DNA of 64,000 bases, from positions 2,535,624 through 2,599,623 of the forward strand of contig VZSR01002420.1 in assembly GCA_013398615.1 (NCBI GenBank). Reading direction: 5' to 3'. The notes below the pieces were generated by a model. That model ran no database searches, was not told the DNA's origin, and saw nothing but the letters and a program-made list of their open reading frames with translations. Positions 26,241-36,268 of this stretch are shown piece after piece. Within the stretch, counting starts at the first letter, position 1, and each line of letters starts with the position of its first letter. The translations under genes and the position numbers were made by a program. Origin of the DNA: Brachypodius melanocephalos. Taxonomy: Eukaryota; Chordata; Aves; Passeriformes; Pycnonotidae.

Positions 26241-27519
26241 CCCTCTGAGCCAGCTACAGGAGAGGAGCTGGTGAACAGCAGAAATTGAGCACAAAGGCAT
26301 TTCAAACCCTGGAAACAACGGGTTCTGCAGGACTGCACTACGATCTTAACACAACACAGGATTTAGAAAAGCATTGCCAAAAATGCTGGCAAGACCCTAC
26401 AGTTCTCGTCAGCTGGGACAGGAAAAATCCTGGTCAGGACAAACGATTTAATTCCCCTTTCTGCCCTCTGATTAAAAGTTCTCAGACCACTGACAGATTA
26501 CGCTGCCCAAAATAAACCTCTAAAATAATGCTTTGTTTTGCAGACTTAAGGCTGAACATGCACCCAAAATGGTCATACACACACAAAAAATAAGGAAGCA
26601 AGATATTCTCACAAATCCAAAAGACTCAGAAAGCATCATTAAAGATGGTAAGAGGTTTTTAATTTCTTTTTTTTTTTTTTTTAAGACCTAAAATTGCTAT
26701 GGAATTAGTTTATAAAGCTGCCACTGTTAGAAACCTGGGGTAACACCTCTTGAAAGCAGACATGGAATGAAAAGCACAACAGAAAAGACTCATGTACTTA
26801 GCATAAATTTTAGCCCGAAAGCTCATTCAAAAAAGTTATTTCACCTCCAGATGCAAGCAGAAAGTATTGTTTAGGAGAGAGGATGGAAACGAGTAAAGTG
26901 ATATAAAAATTGTCAGATACATTCAGCAATTAGTCTGAAATTTGCTTTTTAACCTCGGGGCTGTAACTCTTTGATCTATTATTATCACCACAATCAGCAG
27001 CATACCCATGCATCTTCAAGGCGCGTACAAATTCCTATAAGCCATTTCACATATCATCCGCAAATACTGGATCCTGTTTCTGCTCAGAGGTTCTAATCAG
27101 AATTTACTTCTTTCCTCCCCTCCTTTTCAAAAAATAACATTAAATGTTATCTCCAAGTAACTCTACCTCCAAATATGAAATTTAAGCTATTGGTTTGTTC
27201 ATTAAGCCAATATGCAGCTTAAAGATCGCAGATTTGGAGAAATTTAATTTAGCAACCGGCTAACAACAAACTCTAATGTAATTGCAGGCGCTTAATTCAC
27301 TGTTTAAGAAATACAATTCAAGTTATTTTACCTACCAGCAGTGTGGGAACTTCTGTTATAACATAACTCAGTAAACAAAGGGCATCTTGCAAAAATACTT
27401 ATTCACGTACTGAACAGATACAACCAGTGTTACTTATACTTCTAAGAATCCAGAATGAACAGCATGGATTTGGTCTTCTGCACTTTTTCTGTCGTTTTGG
27501 GAGAGAGTTTTGAGAGATT

Positions 27520-27536
27520 GGGGCAGGGAGGGAGGG
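27520..27536 (+). other. Compact G-quadruplex motif
   Basis: GGGGCAGGGAGGGAGGG has four G-runs with loops of 2, 1 and 1 bases, a very stable G4 pattern. It is on the template strand of NR3C2 intron 2. Confidence 0.7.
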
Positions 27537-27665
27537 TTGTTTTTTGTGTTTCAAATCTTTCAGCGCTGATTTCAGCAAAATAGAGATACAGAACCCCCCA
27601 GATCACTTCCTTTCAGAAAACACACTGTTAAGCTCTGATAAACCATATTAATAAACCTCACTGCA

Positions 27666-27726
27666 AAACCAAACAAAAACAACAACAAACAAACAAAACA
27701 AAACAAGCCCCACAACCCCAAACAAG
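27666..27726 (+). repeat. A/C-rich (AAAC)n tract
   Basis: Repeated AAAC, AAC and AAAAC units with no T. Low-complexity DNA. Confidence 0.8.
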
Positions 27727-27815
27727 GTCACAAAACCTCCCATTTAAAGAGACCATTTATTTGAAAATTTCGCCCTGAAAGCAAACCAAACAATTTCTGT
27801 AAAATCCTCGGGTCG

Positions 27816-28150
27816 CTGAAGGGAAAGACGTGGATGCACAGAAATCCTGTTCCCAAGTCTGAGGAGGGAGTGCCTCCTCCCACGCAAGCCCCACGGAGAG
27901 GGGGAGATGCCGCCGCTCCCCTTGCCGGCAGTGGTACCGGAGCAGGCTACACCGGGAGCTGCTGGCAGGGATAAACAGGCACGTCCTGACCTGCGAGCCC
28001 TTCCCTGCAGCCCAAGCCAAAGAAGGGCGCCTTCCCCCAAGGTCAGCCTGACTCCTCCGGCAGGACAGGGCGGTCAGAGGGGCGCACCAGACCGTGACCT
28101 TCCGCTGCGGGTTACACCAGCAGGGCAGCGAGCAGGCAAACCGTGCCATG
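27816..28150. other. Second GC-rich intronic block
   Basis: About 20 CpG were counted by hand over roughly 350 bases, including CCGCCGCTCC and GCCGGCAG segments. It lies 1.6 kb from the CpG-rich block at 25.83-26.24 kb. Frames of about 130 codons are open on both strands, which is expected from composition, and I recognise no product. It ends shortly before a 19-base T run. Confidence 0.4.
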
Positions 28151-28230
28151 GTCTATTTAGGGTGCATTCACACGTGCCCAATAACACTGCCAGAACCCGG
28201 TCCATCGCACCCGATGGAAATACTGCTGCC

Positions 28231-28249
28231 TTTTTTTTTTTTTTTTTTT
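28231..28249. repeat. Poly-T homopolymer (19 bases)
   Basis: An uninterrupted run of 19 T. No adjacent retroposed sequence is recognisable. Confidence 0.88.
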
Positions 28250-31200
28250 CCCCTCTCCACAGATCTCTCACTCAGAGGAGACTGCAACCAAAGTAATTCA
28301 TATGCTGAGCATCAGACACTGTGTAGCAACCAGCTGCATGTGAAAACTGATAAAACTACTAAACTTAGATGGATTTAATACCTGTTTTTCACACACTCTT
28401 TTTAGTTTCCTCGTTGGACCATTTTTATCACTCTTAGACAGCCATATTTTAAGACACATTTGCCAGAGAACAAGTTACGGTTATATATTCATCCTTAACT
28501 GTGGTATTTTCTGACCTCTGAGATCTTAAATCTCAAATCACAGCACTCCATTGTTCTCCAAGAAGTTTTGGTCAAAACAAGTCCATTACTAACTCCATCT
28601 CTCACAACTCTGTTCAAAGACTCAATACATACAATTGAAAAAGAGAAAACGCCTTTTAAAACTATATCCTGAAAATGCCAGTGTTGGGATTATGGCTCAA
28701 CAACACATTATCTTTGAGCAGAAAGGTGCATTTGGGATATTTCACTGGCTCCGTTCCCTTTCCACCCCTTCAGTTTGTTCTCGTGTCCATATCATATCAC
28801 ACTGCCCACCAAGTTTCACTGTCCTGTCGGTTCTTCAGAGCTTCAGAGTGAACTGGATCAGGAACCCAATCCAGCTCTCACATACAACAAGCCCAATCAA
28901 AGGGACAAAACCACAATCAGAGCAGACGAGGCATGGCCCAACAGAGTATTTTCACCACTGCAAATAATACACTGTTCAGCCACAAGTGACAGCCAACAGC
29001 AGCCACTGCTCCAGCCTGGGATCAGCAAAGCACCAATAAGCACCTGGCAATCTGATTCAGCCAGGCAGAGCACTTCACAGCAGGTTGTAGCTCCATTAAT
29101 GTTAAGTGCTGGTTGAGTAAGGCCAGGTTATTGAACCACAACTTAACAATTTACTCCCTCTGCAGACAACAGGAGTACTGCACGAGCACTGAATCTGCTG
29201 CAGCAAGCCCTGTGCATGCTTGCCTGCCTCGCTGAAACACACATCTCATAAAACAGGACAGGAACACTTTTTATACAGCACATACTTTTCTGTCTTCCAG
29301 TCCTCACGAAAACAAACTGGTCCATATTGTCGGAAAACGCAGAACCAAAACTTCTTCTGTTTGTTAAAATCTGTGCATTGAAGGTGACCCCACCTTCCTG
29401 TTTTCCAGAAAACCATCAAAACAAGATTATCAGAGCGAGATTCCGTATCACCAAAAGTTACAGAGAAACTAGGCAACAACCATTAGCTACTACCAGAATT
29501 CAACATGGCAAAACGATTTCGAAGTGCAGCCAAGTACTGCAAAGTTTAGTGGTATCAAGCAGCAATTGAAACGTTTTGGAAATACATAACTTTATTTACC
29601 CCTGCACAAAGAAACAACCAAACCCTACATCCTGGTACCCAGCTTGACAGCAGAGCTCTTATTTCCCCAGATGGAGAAGATCCACCCATCTCTGGAACAT
29701 AATTTTCCATGAATGTAGACTTCTCTATGCCACAGCCTCAGGAGGCAACGGATATGTATCATTTTAAGGCAAAATAAGGCATTATTTGCATTCACATTTT
29801 AAGGGAAAATACTTTATATAGACTTTGAACATCTCAATAAAGACCAATACAAAAACCCAGCACCCTCACCAAAATACCAACAAAGAAAGCTGTAGAAAGT
29901 AAAAGGTTGTTCAATGCATGCTGGTATGCCCAAGGGAACCTTTCATCCTGGGCTGACATATTAATACAGACTTCTAATTTCTTTAGCAAGAAATAAAGAA
30001 TATGCAGAGGTCTCAGTTGCGTCAAGACTATACCCAAAGCTGCACTAAAAAAAAGACACAAAATTATACAAGAACCTACAAAAACAAGTATACCTTCTCA
30101 AATTGAAATAAAGAAAAAATATAGATTTGAGACTAAGGTCTATGGTGTTAAAGAATCATTTCTGAAAAAGGTTTGCACAGTAAATTTTTGGGAAGATAAA
30201 GGAAAATACAGTCCTGCCAAGCATGGAGAATATTTTAACAGCACAGTCCTTTTCTCATAAAGTCCGTCAGCAAACAGAGGTCAAGGCCATTCATAAATTC
30301 TAAAAATAATATTTACCAGACCTTTATCTTTCTGGCAGGTATAATTCTGATAAGTGACTATTCTAGATAATATTTAACATAAAAGTTTATTTACAAAAAC
30401 ACTTGCAATAGTCCAAAATCAGATTTTAACCAGAATCAATTCAAGCCAGTAAAGGCTACAGGTAAATCAAGATCATGTTGTTGGGTTGCCTTCTGGTTTT
30501 GGGCTGGGTGGGATGGGTTTTTTGGGGGGACTTTTTCAAGTAGGATTTAAGAAGTAAATACTGACACATGTGAATGGCTCAGGAACAGGTAGGCGCAAGT
30601 CATCCCTAAAATACTATCAATGCCTGATCAAAATTTTCTTGAAACACGATTATAGATAAACACATGCAATTCATATTAAAACACTAAACTTTCTGAATAG
30701 CAGCACTTCAAACTTTGTGAATTCTTCCCACACTGGATTACACCAGTGGAATTGCCAGGAAGAAACGACAGTAGGAGTATCAGCCCCCTGTTTCCACCAC
30801 AAGCGCTGCAAAAAGCGAATACTTGTGTGTACATACATCAGTTAATATGGAAATTAGAGGGAAAAGGCACGTTTGCAGAAGAAGCTTTAGGTAAGGGCTA
30901 ATGCAGCAGAAAGGTCATCCTCCTCAATTTTTACAGTTGTTTTAAGCAACCATGACATTTTCGTAGGCCATTTTGAAAATCACATAATTGGCACGATTGT
31001 GGGGCTTAGGCCAGAACTCCAATTCAGAGGAGCACTGATCACCTCGAACTGAAATCTTATCTGGATTCTTTGTGTAGGTTTTCATCAGTGACATCACACA
31101 ATTGCACATACCTTCTTTATCAAGCCCACTTAGCTATTACTTAGTTTAGAAACCAGTATTTCTTAGAAATGTCATTTGTGGAGGGAGGAATCTATACACA

Positions 31201-34200
31201 CAGACAGACAAGTATGATTCACCCTTTATTAAAAATTACAAATGTAAAATCTTTCAAAAACAAAGACATGTTCTGCATGCATATTAGCAGAAGAAACATA
31301 TTTTTAAGGGAATAAGTGAATTTGGTTTTCCCCAAACACCACAAGCTGCAATGTTATTAAAAAGTTACTACCAACTAACTTAAAAAGAACCATAACTGTG
31401 CACATCTAATACAAGTAACTGAAAGAGAAAAAGAGAAATGTTCTAGTTGGCAGTGGGTGAATGGCACAGTCAACGAAGTAACGAGGCATTTTAAATGCTT
31501 CAACTATGGTTATTAAACACTATCACCAAGTGTAACTGATTCAAGAAAAGAGACACTCTAATATGAAAAAAACCAAAATTACGTCAATATTCTAAAGACT
31601 CATTATCAATTTGAAAAGTCAAAGTCATCTTCTTTTGGCCACCCACTCTTTTTCACCATGTAAGCTGCAAGTCTGAGGCAGTTCAGAAAGAGTATGACAT
31701 CAGAGTTCAGAAAATAATGCAGCTAAAACAAGACATATTCCATGCTGGTCATCTACTGGCTTTAGAGAGTCATGTAGCCTATTTTTTCCCTTCACCTTCC
31801 CCTTTGCTTGCAGCCATTTATATTGCAAGCAGAGTACCCCTGAAAAAAAAATGACAAAGAATATCAGAAACCTTAAAATATTGCAAACTTCAAAGGGTTA
31901 ATCACATGCCGTAAAAGCCCGCAAAACGCGTGATGTCCAACAGGATTGACATGTCAGAAAAAAAAACCTGACTGGAAATAGCAAGGATCTGTTTTAGATG
32001 TAGAGGGCAGAGGTGTGATGCTGCTGTTCTGCTGACACGAAGAGGTATTTTGCAATCCCCACACCACATGGATATGGGACAGCTGAAACCAACCTTGGGA
32101 TGTTGGGTCTGGCATGGTTTTAAGCTATGTGTGTTTTATTACAACACCTCAGAGCACCAACTAATTTGAGCAGGACTTCCCTCTGTTCTAACCGCAAGAC
32201 AGCACAGAAATGAAGAGGAAAATGAAAGACCAGTCTGAGGTTCAATAGCAAGGCTGAGCTTTTGCATGGGTGACATTCTATGTGGGGTCTTTATGACTTG
32301 TCTCACCAGCACACAAATATCTCAGCAGGCACCTCTGCACCCAAATCTGGACTGCTAAAATGATCTCTTCACAAATTTACCTTGAAAATTTTAAGGGCTT
32401 TGCACAGGTCCCTGGCTGCACTGTTGGCACAGAGCCATCACCAGCCAGATTAAGAGCAACATTTAGTTAAATAATGGGGTTGAGTTCTGAGATTTGAAAT
32501 GATGACACATGTCCTAATCTGAAGTACAGATCAAGATGCCTGGAGTGTTGCAACCCCGCAGATCTCCATCACCTGAGCAGAATTCCACACGTAACAGCTC
32601 TGAGCACTAAACATTTCAGGATTTCAATCCTGCACAGTGGCAGCCACACTCACCTGCACATCCTACAGAGATACCAGCTTAGAGAACAAAGACAGGAAAG
32701 AGCACCCAGCCTGTGTCATCGTCAAATCTGATTACATTTACTGATCTGAAGCTATCATGGACTAATGATCAGAAGACTCCTTTAAAAGCCTTATGAGAAA
32801 CTGTCACTTAAAACCATGCTCCTTCCTGCATTATTTCCTTGTTTATTGTGCTTGCCCCTGCAATGGATGACAGCCTTGACTCAGTGCAAGCATTCAGTCA
32901 CACAAGAGCTCTCACAGCTGGCAGGAGCTACCTGTCCAAGCAACAGTGCTCAACCACACAGGCAGTAAAATATGGGATCTTTGTATTCAGGCATTCCATC
33001 AGTCTTCTGGTGAACTTTTCTCACAATATAAATAATGCAATTTATGAAAATTTCATCAGGTAAACTAGAAAACAGTAAGTCCAACTTTCTTAATCCAAGA
33101 AAGTACATTTAAGACAAGACTGGATGATAACAAATATCCACCTACATGCAAAGTTCAGCATGATGACAGCATACAGCCCTTTCAAGCTGAGTATATTAAA
33201 AAACACAGGATTTTTTCCAGACCATATTGGAAATGGCCAAAGAAAAAGTGAAATATGGCCTACAAAATGATAGAGAGCTTGTAGCAGTGCTGGACAGAAC
33301 TGAGAATAAAATGAAAACAGGTGAAGTAATTTTTTTTTTCTCCTTATAGGTAGATAGGCTAATTTCCCTCCCGAAAAGCACCATTATTTTAGATATTGTG
33401 CTTTTCACTGCAATGCTATTTCCAGAAATCTGTAGTATCATACAAATATGGAAAACACCACGCACCCTCCTCACCCCTCTCCAAGAATAAGGCAGATGCT
33501 TCATTCACCGAGGGCAGCTGCGCAGCTCGTGATGAGCAAAAAAACAAACCCACTTGAGAAAGGTAAATGCCAATCTGTTACTGGCTCTTTGAGCTTTGGC
33601 ACAAACCTTTGGTGAGCTTGCTGTGTACAAATGCAACCATTTGAACTCAGTCATGCTGTCAGAGGCGCTTCAGAACTCGTGCTATTGACCCTGAAACTAG
33701 ATGGTTTAGGAAAGCAGGCATCCCTCACGAGATACAAGGACACCTGCTTGAAGAAGGACGTGCTGCCACAGATCAGCCAAGAAACCCAAATTCAGATGAC
33801 ACTTGCTCATTTCTCTACCACCAAAACTGAGGAGACCAGTTTATCCATTTCTCTCTTTCAAATGCATCAAGTTTTAACAGCCCTCCTCCTTCTGGAGGCA
33901 TTTTTCTATATATATATAAACCAAATGTTCCTACAGCTAAAATACAGAAATAATATGTTGCCACAGGCTTGTAACATTAAGTTTTTTAAACTTAACCAGT
34001 TAAAGTACAGTGCAAACACAGAACCATGCTTCTTCACAAAAACAGATTCCTGACACTATCATTTTCTTACCCTCATCTCAACATTTCATCCGAGGTACCA
34101 CACATTCAAGCACTAGCTAAGAAAGAATAACCATTATAGGACACAAGAGAGCAATTTTACTAAGCTCTTATTATGGGAAAAACAACATTTGTAGTAGTAA

Positions 34201-34489
34201 GAGCTCATAAACATACTAAAGCTATACCTTCAAACCTAATAACAACAGAATATAATATGTTCTCCTTAAATATTAAAGCCAGCACTTTGTTTTTAGTAAA
34301 GGCAGAGTAAAATACTGCAAGATAGCAACCAATCTAATAGTAACTGAAATTCAAACAAAGAATTATGATCAGAATGAGAAATATCACTCTGCTCCTCATT
34401 TGAATTCACACTTTGTTTGTTTAATGGAGGGGAAGGAAGGAAAAAAACAAGGAGACAAAACAAAGTTTAAAAAAATGGTAGCAATTTGC
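28250..34489 (-). other. NR3C2 intron 2, part nearest exon 2
   Basis: AT-rich single-copy DNA between the GC-rich block and the exon 2 donor. A short (TA)n run occurs at about 33907-33920. No recognisable repeat, exon or RNA gene. The longest frames (140 codons or fewer) have no recognisable content. Confidence 0.65.
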
Positions 34490-34500
34490 CAGCTCACCTG
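34490..34500 (-). promoter_or_regulatory. NR3C2: Splice donor of NR3C2 exon 2
   Basis: On the minus strand the sequence reads TCCAG|GTGAGCTGG, a near-consensus donor with GT at 34497-34496. Without splicing, the frame would read AGG then TGA and stop at once. The exon end falls two bases into a codon, the phase expected for the junction with exon 3, which encodes the first zinc finger. Confidence 0.95.
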
Positions 34501-36260
34501 GATACGTTTTCTGGAATGTACTCTAGAACTGGATACCCATCACCTCTTCTGGATGCCAGCTCTGAATGCGACTTCCAGGTCTCCATGAGCGTGCTGACAG
34601 CAGGGAAAGAGCTCAGGTGCTGAAACGTCTGCTCTCGAGCAACCGGCCGCGACAAGGATATCGTGCCCTGGGCACCGATCCTGTAGTGAAATGACTGTCC
34701 ACCTGAATTTACACCCACAATGGCAGAGGATGGTATACTGTTCTCTTGGTAATAGCTGCCATCATCAGGCTCCTGCTTAATCCCCACACGTAGGCCTGGA
34801 TTTGGAAAACCGCTACCTTCACAATTTCCATCAAACGAAGAAACAGGTGGTCCTAAAATCCCAGAAAGAGAGTAATAGTCTTTGTCATCCATAAAAGAAA
34901 AATACGAGCCGTCTGTAAATGGGAAAGGATTTACTGTTTGATTCCCTTTAAAGGAGGCACCAGAACAAGGATGTTTGGCGGACTCTTGCTTCACTGGTAC
35001 CGAAAAGGGGGAATCGGAGTTTATTTTGCTGCTGCTGTCGCCGATGCAGGCGCTGCCGAAGGACCCGTCTGGCTCGGGCTTTATGAACTGAACAAGGTTC
35101 ATCTGGCTGTTGGTGGAGATGGTGTTCTCCATTTCCTCCATCTTAGGAAACGTCAGCTCTTGAGCACCCTTGTCTTTTGTTTCTGGACTAGGAACGGTAT
35201 CTTGGCTTCTGCTAGGCCCCACTGGCGTGCCAGAAGGTGGGAACCCTATGGAGTTGTTTACGGGGCTACAGATGGACGATCCCACAGTGCTAACCGCTGG
35301 ACTAGAGCGCGTGGACCTATTGTTGGCATTGGAAGGGCTGGCAATGGAGCTCCTGGAGTTCAGGTTTGCAGGGCTGGACACAGAAGATCGCATAGTGATA
35401 TTGTTGGGGCTCGAGACAGGAGATTTCACGCTGCAGTGGCTGGGAGGACTGGAGATCGGCGACTTCATGCTACTGATAGGGCTGGAAAGCGGAGAGCCGA
35501 CGTTGCTGACATGCGCGGGGCTGTGCAGCATGGAGCCCCGGCTCTCGACGTTGGGCGAGCGTGACAGAGGGGTGCCCTGCCCGATGGGGCTGTGCATGGC
35601 AAAGTTCCCAAAGCTAGCGGTAGTTGAGGACACGGAGTTGACTCCCGCAGGACTACATACTGAGGAGGCCATGTTCTGAGGGCTGCAGCCTGAGGGGCTT
35701 TTCTCTTGACACATGATAGGGCTTTTGACGATGGTGTGCATGGCACCGCCGTTCACAGCGCCCCCAGAGTCCGACATCAGAGACCTCAAGGGCCTGCTGG
35801 TGCTGTGGAGGGGAGAGGAGCAATGGCCATTCTCCTTGTAGAGCTTCACCAGCTGCTCCATGTTCTGGTAGATCTTTCCTGGGCTTGCCTGGTTCTGCTG
35901 ATCGTAGTGATAATCGGCGTCTCGTATCGAATCCATATACAAACCCATGGATTCGGCCACCGTTGCCGACAGCTCCTTGGACTCCGTTTCGGTTTTGATG
36001 TCAGAGGGCAGAAGACCAGGCTGGCTGTTGTCTTGCTGCAGGCAGGAGAGTAGCTCAGGTTTTTCTTTGCTGTTTCCTTGAGCGCTGCTGTTTGAGAAGG
36101 TGCCGGTGGCGCAGCTTACGTTTACAATCTCCATGTAGTTACTGTCATCAGTCTGCTCTCCAGCACCTATGGAAGAATACTCCACAGACTGAGAAACTTG
36201 ACCCCACCGTCTCTCCATATCTAAGCCGTCTGGGTAGCTGTGGTATCCTTTTGTCTCCAT
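34498..36260 (-). CDS. NR3C2: Mineralocorticoid receptor, coding exon 2 (N-terminal domain), partial CDS
   Basis: This exon encodes the N-terminal domain of the mineralocorticoid receptor, a ligand-activated nuclear receptor (NR3C family) that binds aldosterone and corticosteroids and moves from cytoplasm to nucleus to regulate salt balance and stress genes. The 587 whole codons plus 2 nt start at METKGYHS and end at EYIPENVS plus a split codon. I recognise the family by METKGYHS, MERRWGQVSQ, ELSATVAESMGLYMDS, FSFMDDKDYYSLSGILGPPV and NSGGQSFHYRIGAQG, which I recall as nearly invariant in MR. Domains by family analogy: AF-1a about residues 1-165, a Ser-Pro-rich central inhibitory region about 170-360, and AF-1b about 440-587. 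Four psi-K-x-E SUMO motifs are visible at K89 (IKTE), K394 (IKPE), K424 (VKQE) and K495 (IKQE). I chose the ATG at 36260, not the in-frame ATG at 36275, because a splice acceptor lies between them. The DNA-binding and ligand-binding exons are outside the window. The phase-2 exon end and length (1763 nt, against 1757 nt recalled for human) agree with the family. Identity is very secure. Confidence 0.98.
35250..35850 (-). repeat. NR3C2: Serine-proline-rich array inside the receptor N-terminal domain
   Basis: Residues about 140-335 carry some twenty Ser-Pro dipeptides, often in short degenerate units such as SSPxN, KSPI, CSPxN and HSPxx. This is the central inhibitory and interaction region of MR by family knowledge, and Ser-Pro sites are targets of proline-directed kinases (CDK and MAPK). 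The units are degenerate at DNA level, so this is protein-level composition, not a recent tandem duplication. It also accounts for the long antisense open frames opposite the exon. Confidence 0.7.
36216..36218 (-). other. NR3C2: Internal start codon Met15 (candidate MR-B isoform start)
   Basis: A second in-frame ATG at codon 15 reads GATATGG on the minus strand, with G at -3 and G at +4, a strong initiation context. Mammalian MR is known to be made as two isoforms, MR-A from Met1 and MR-B from Met15, by alternative initiation. The conserved position and context here suggest the same option, but that is inference from the family. Confidence 0.55.
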
Positions 36261-36268
36261 AACTAGCA
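36261..36268 (-). promoter_or_regulatory. NR3C2: Splice acceptor of NR3C2 exon 2 with 2-nt 5'UTR stub
   Basis: Read on the minus strand the sequence is TTTGCTAG|TT followed by ATG. The AG is at 36264-36263, so exon 2 begins at 36262 and gives only two untranslated bases (TT) before the start codon. A T-rich tract lies upstream. An in-frame ATG at 36275-36273 falls inside this tract, so it should not be in the mature mRNA. The start therefore depends on an upstream non-coding exon, as in known NR3C2 genes. Confidence 0.88.

Larger units (their letters stand above)
26241..27815 (-). other. NR3C2 intron 2: non-coding DNA with possible conserved element
   Basis: Largely single-copy AT-rich DNA. 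The part at about 26940-27330 has few low-complexity runs and a TCF/LEF-like CTTTGATCT at 26969-26977. A CA-rich AAACAAAC tract lies at 27666-27726. No gene is recognisable. Confidence 0.5.

Noticed and set aside
25639..26338. Frames of 109-198 codons on the minus strand at the intronic CpG block
   Set aside because: Part is translated CR1 3' end and the rest is GC-rich DNA; no conserved protein is seen.
1..34489. NR3C2 exon 3 (first zinc finger of the DNA-binding domain)
   Set aside because: I saw no translated frame with the expected Cys-rich finger, and in known genes it lies far further into intron 2. A short exon could escape reading by eye, so a tblastn of the MR DNA-binding domain would settle it.
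34938..35679. Plus-strand frames of 208 and 169 codons opposite the receptor exon
   Set aside because: They are antisense shadows of the Ser-Pro-rich coding sequence with no recognisable product.
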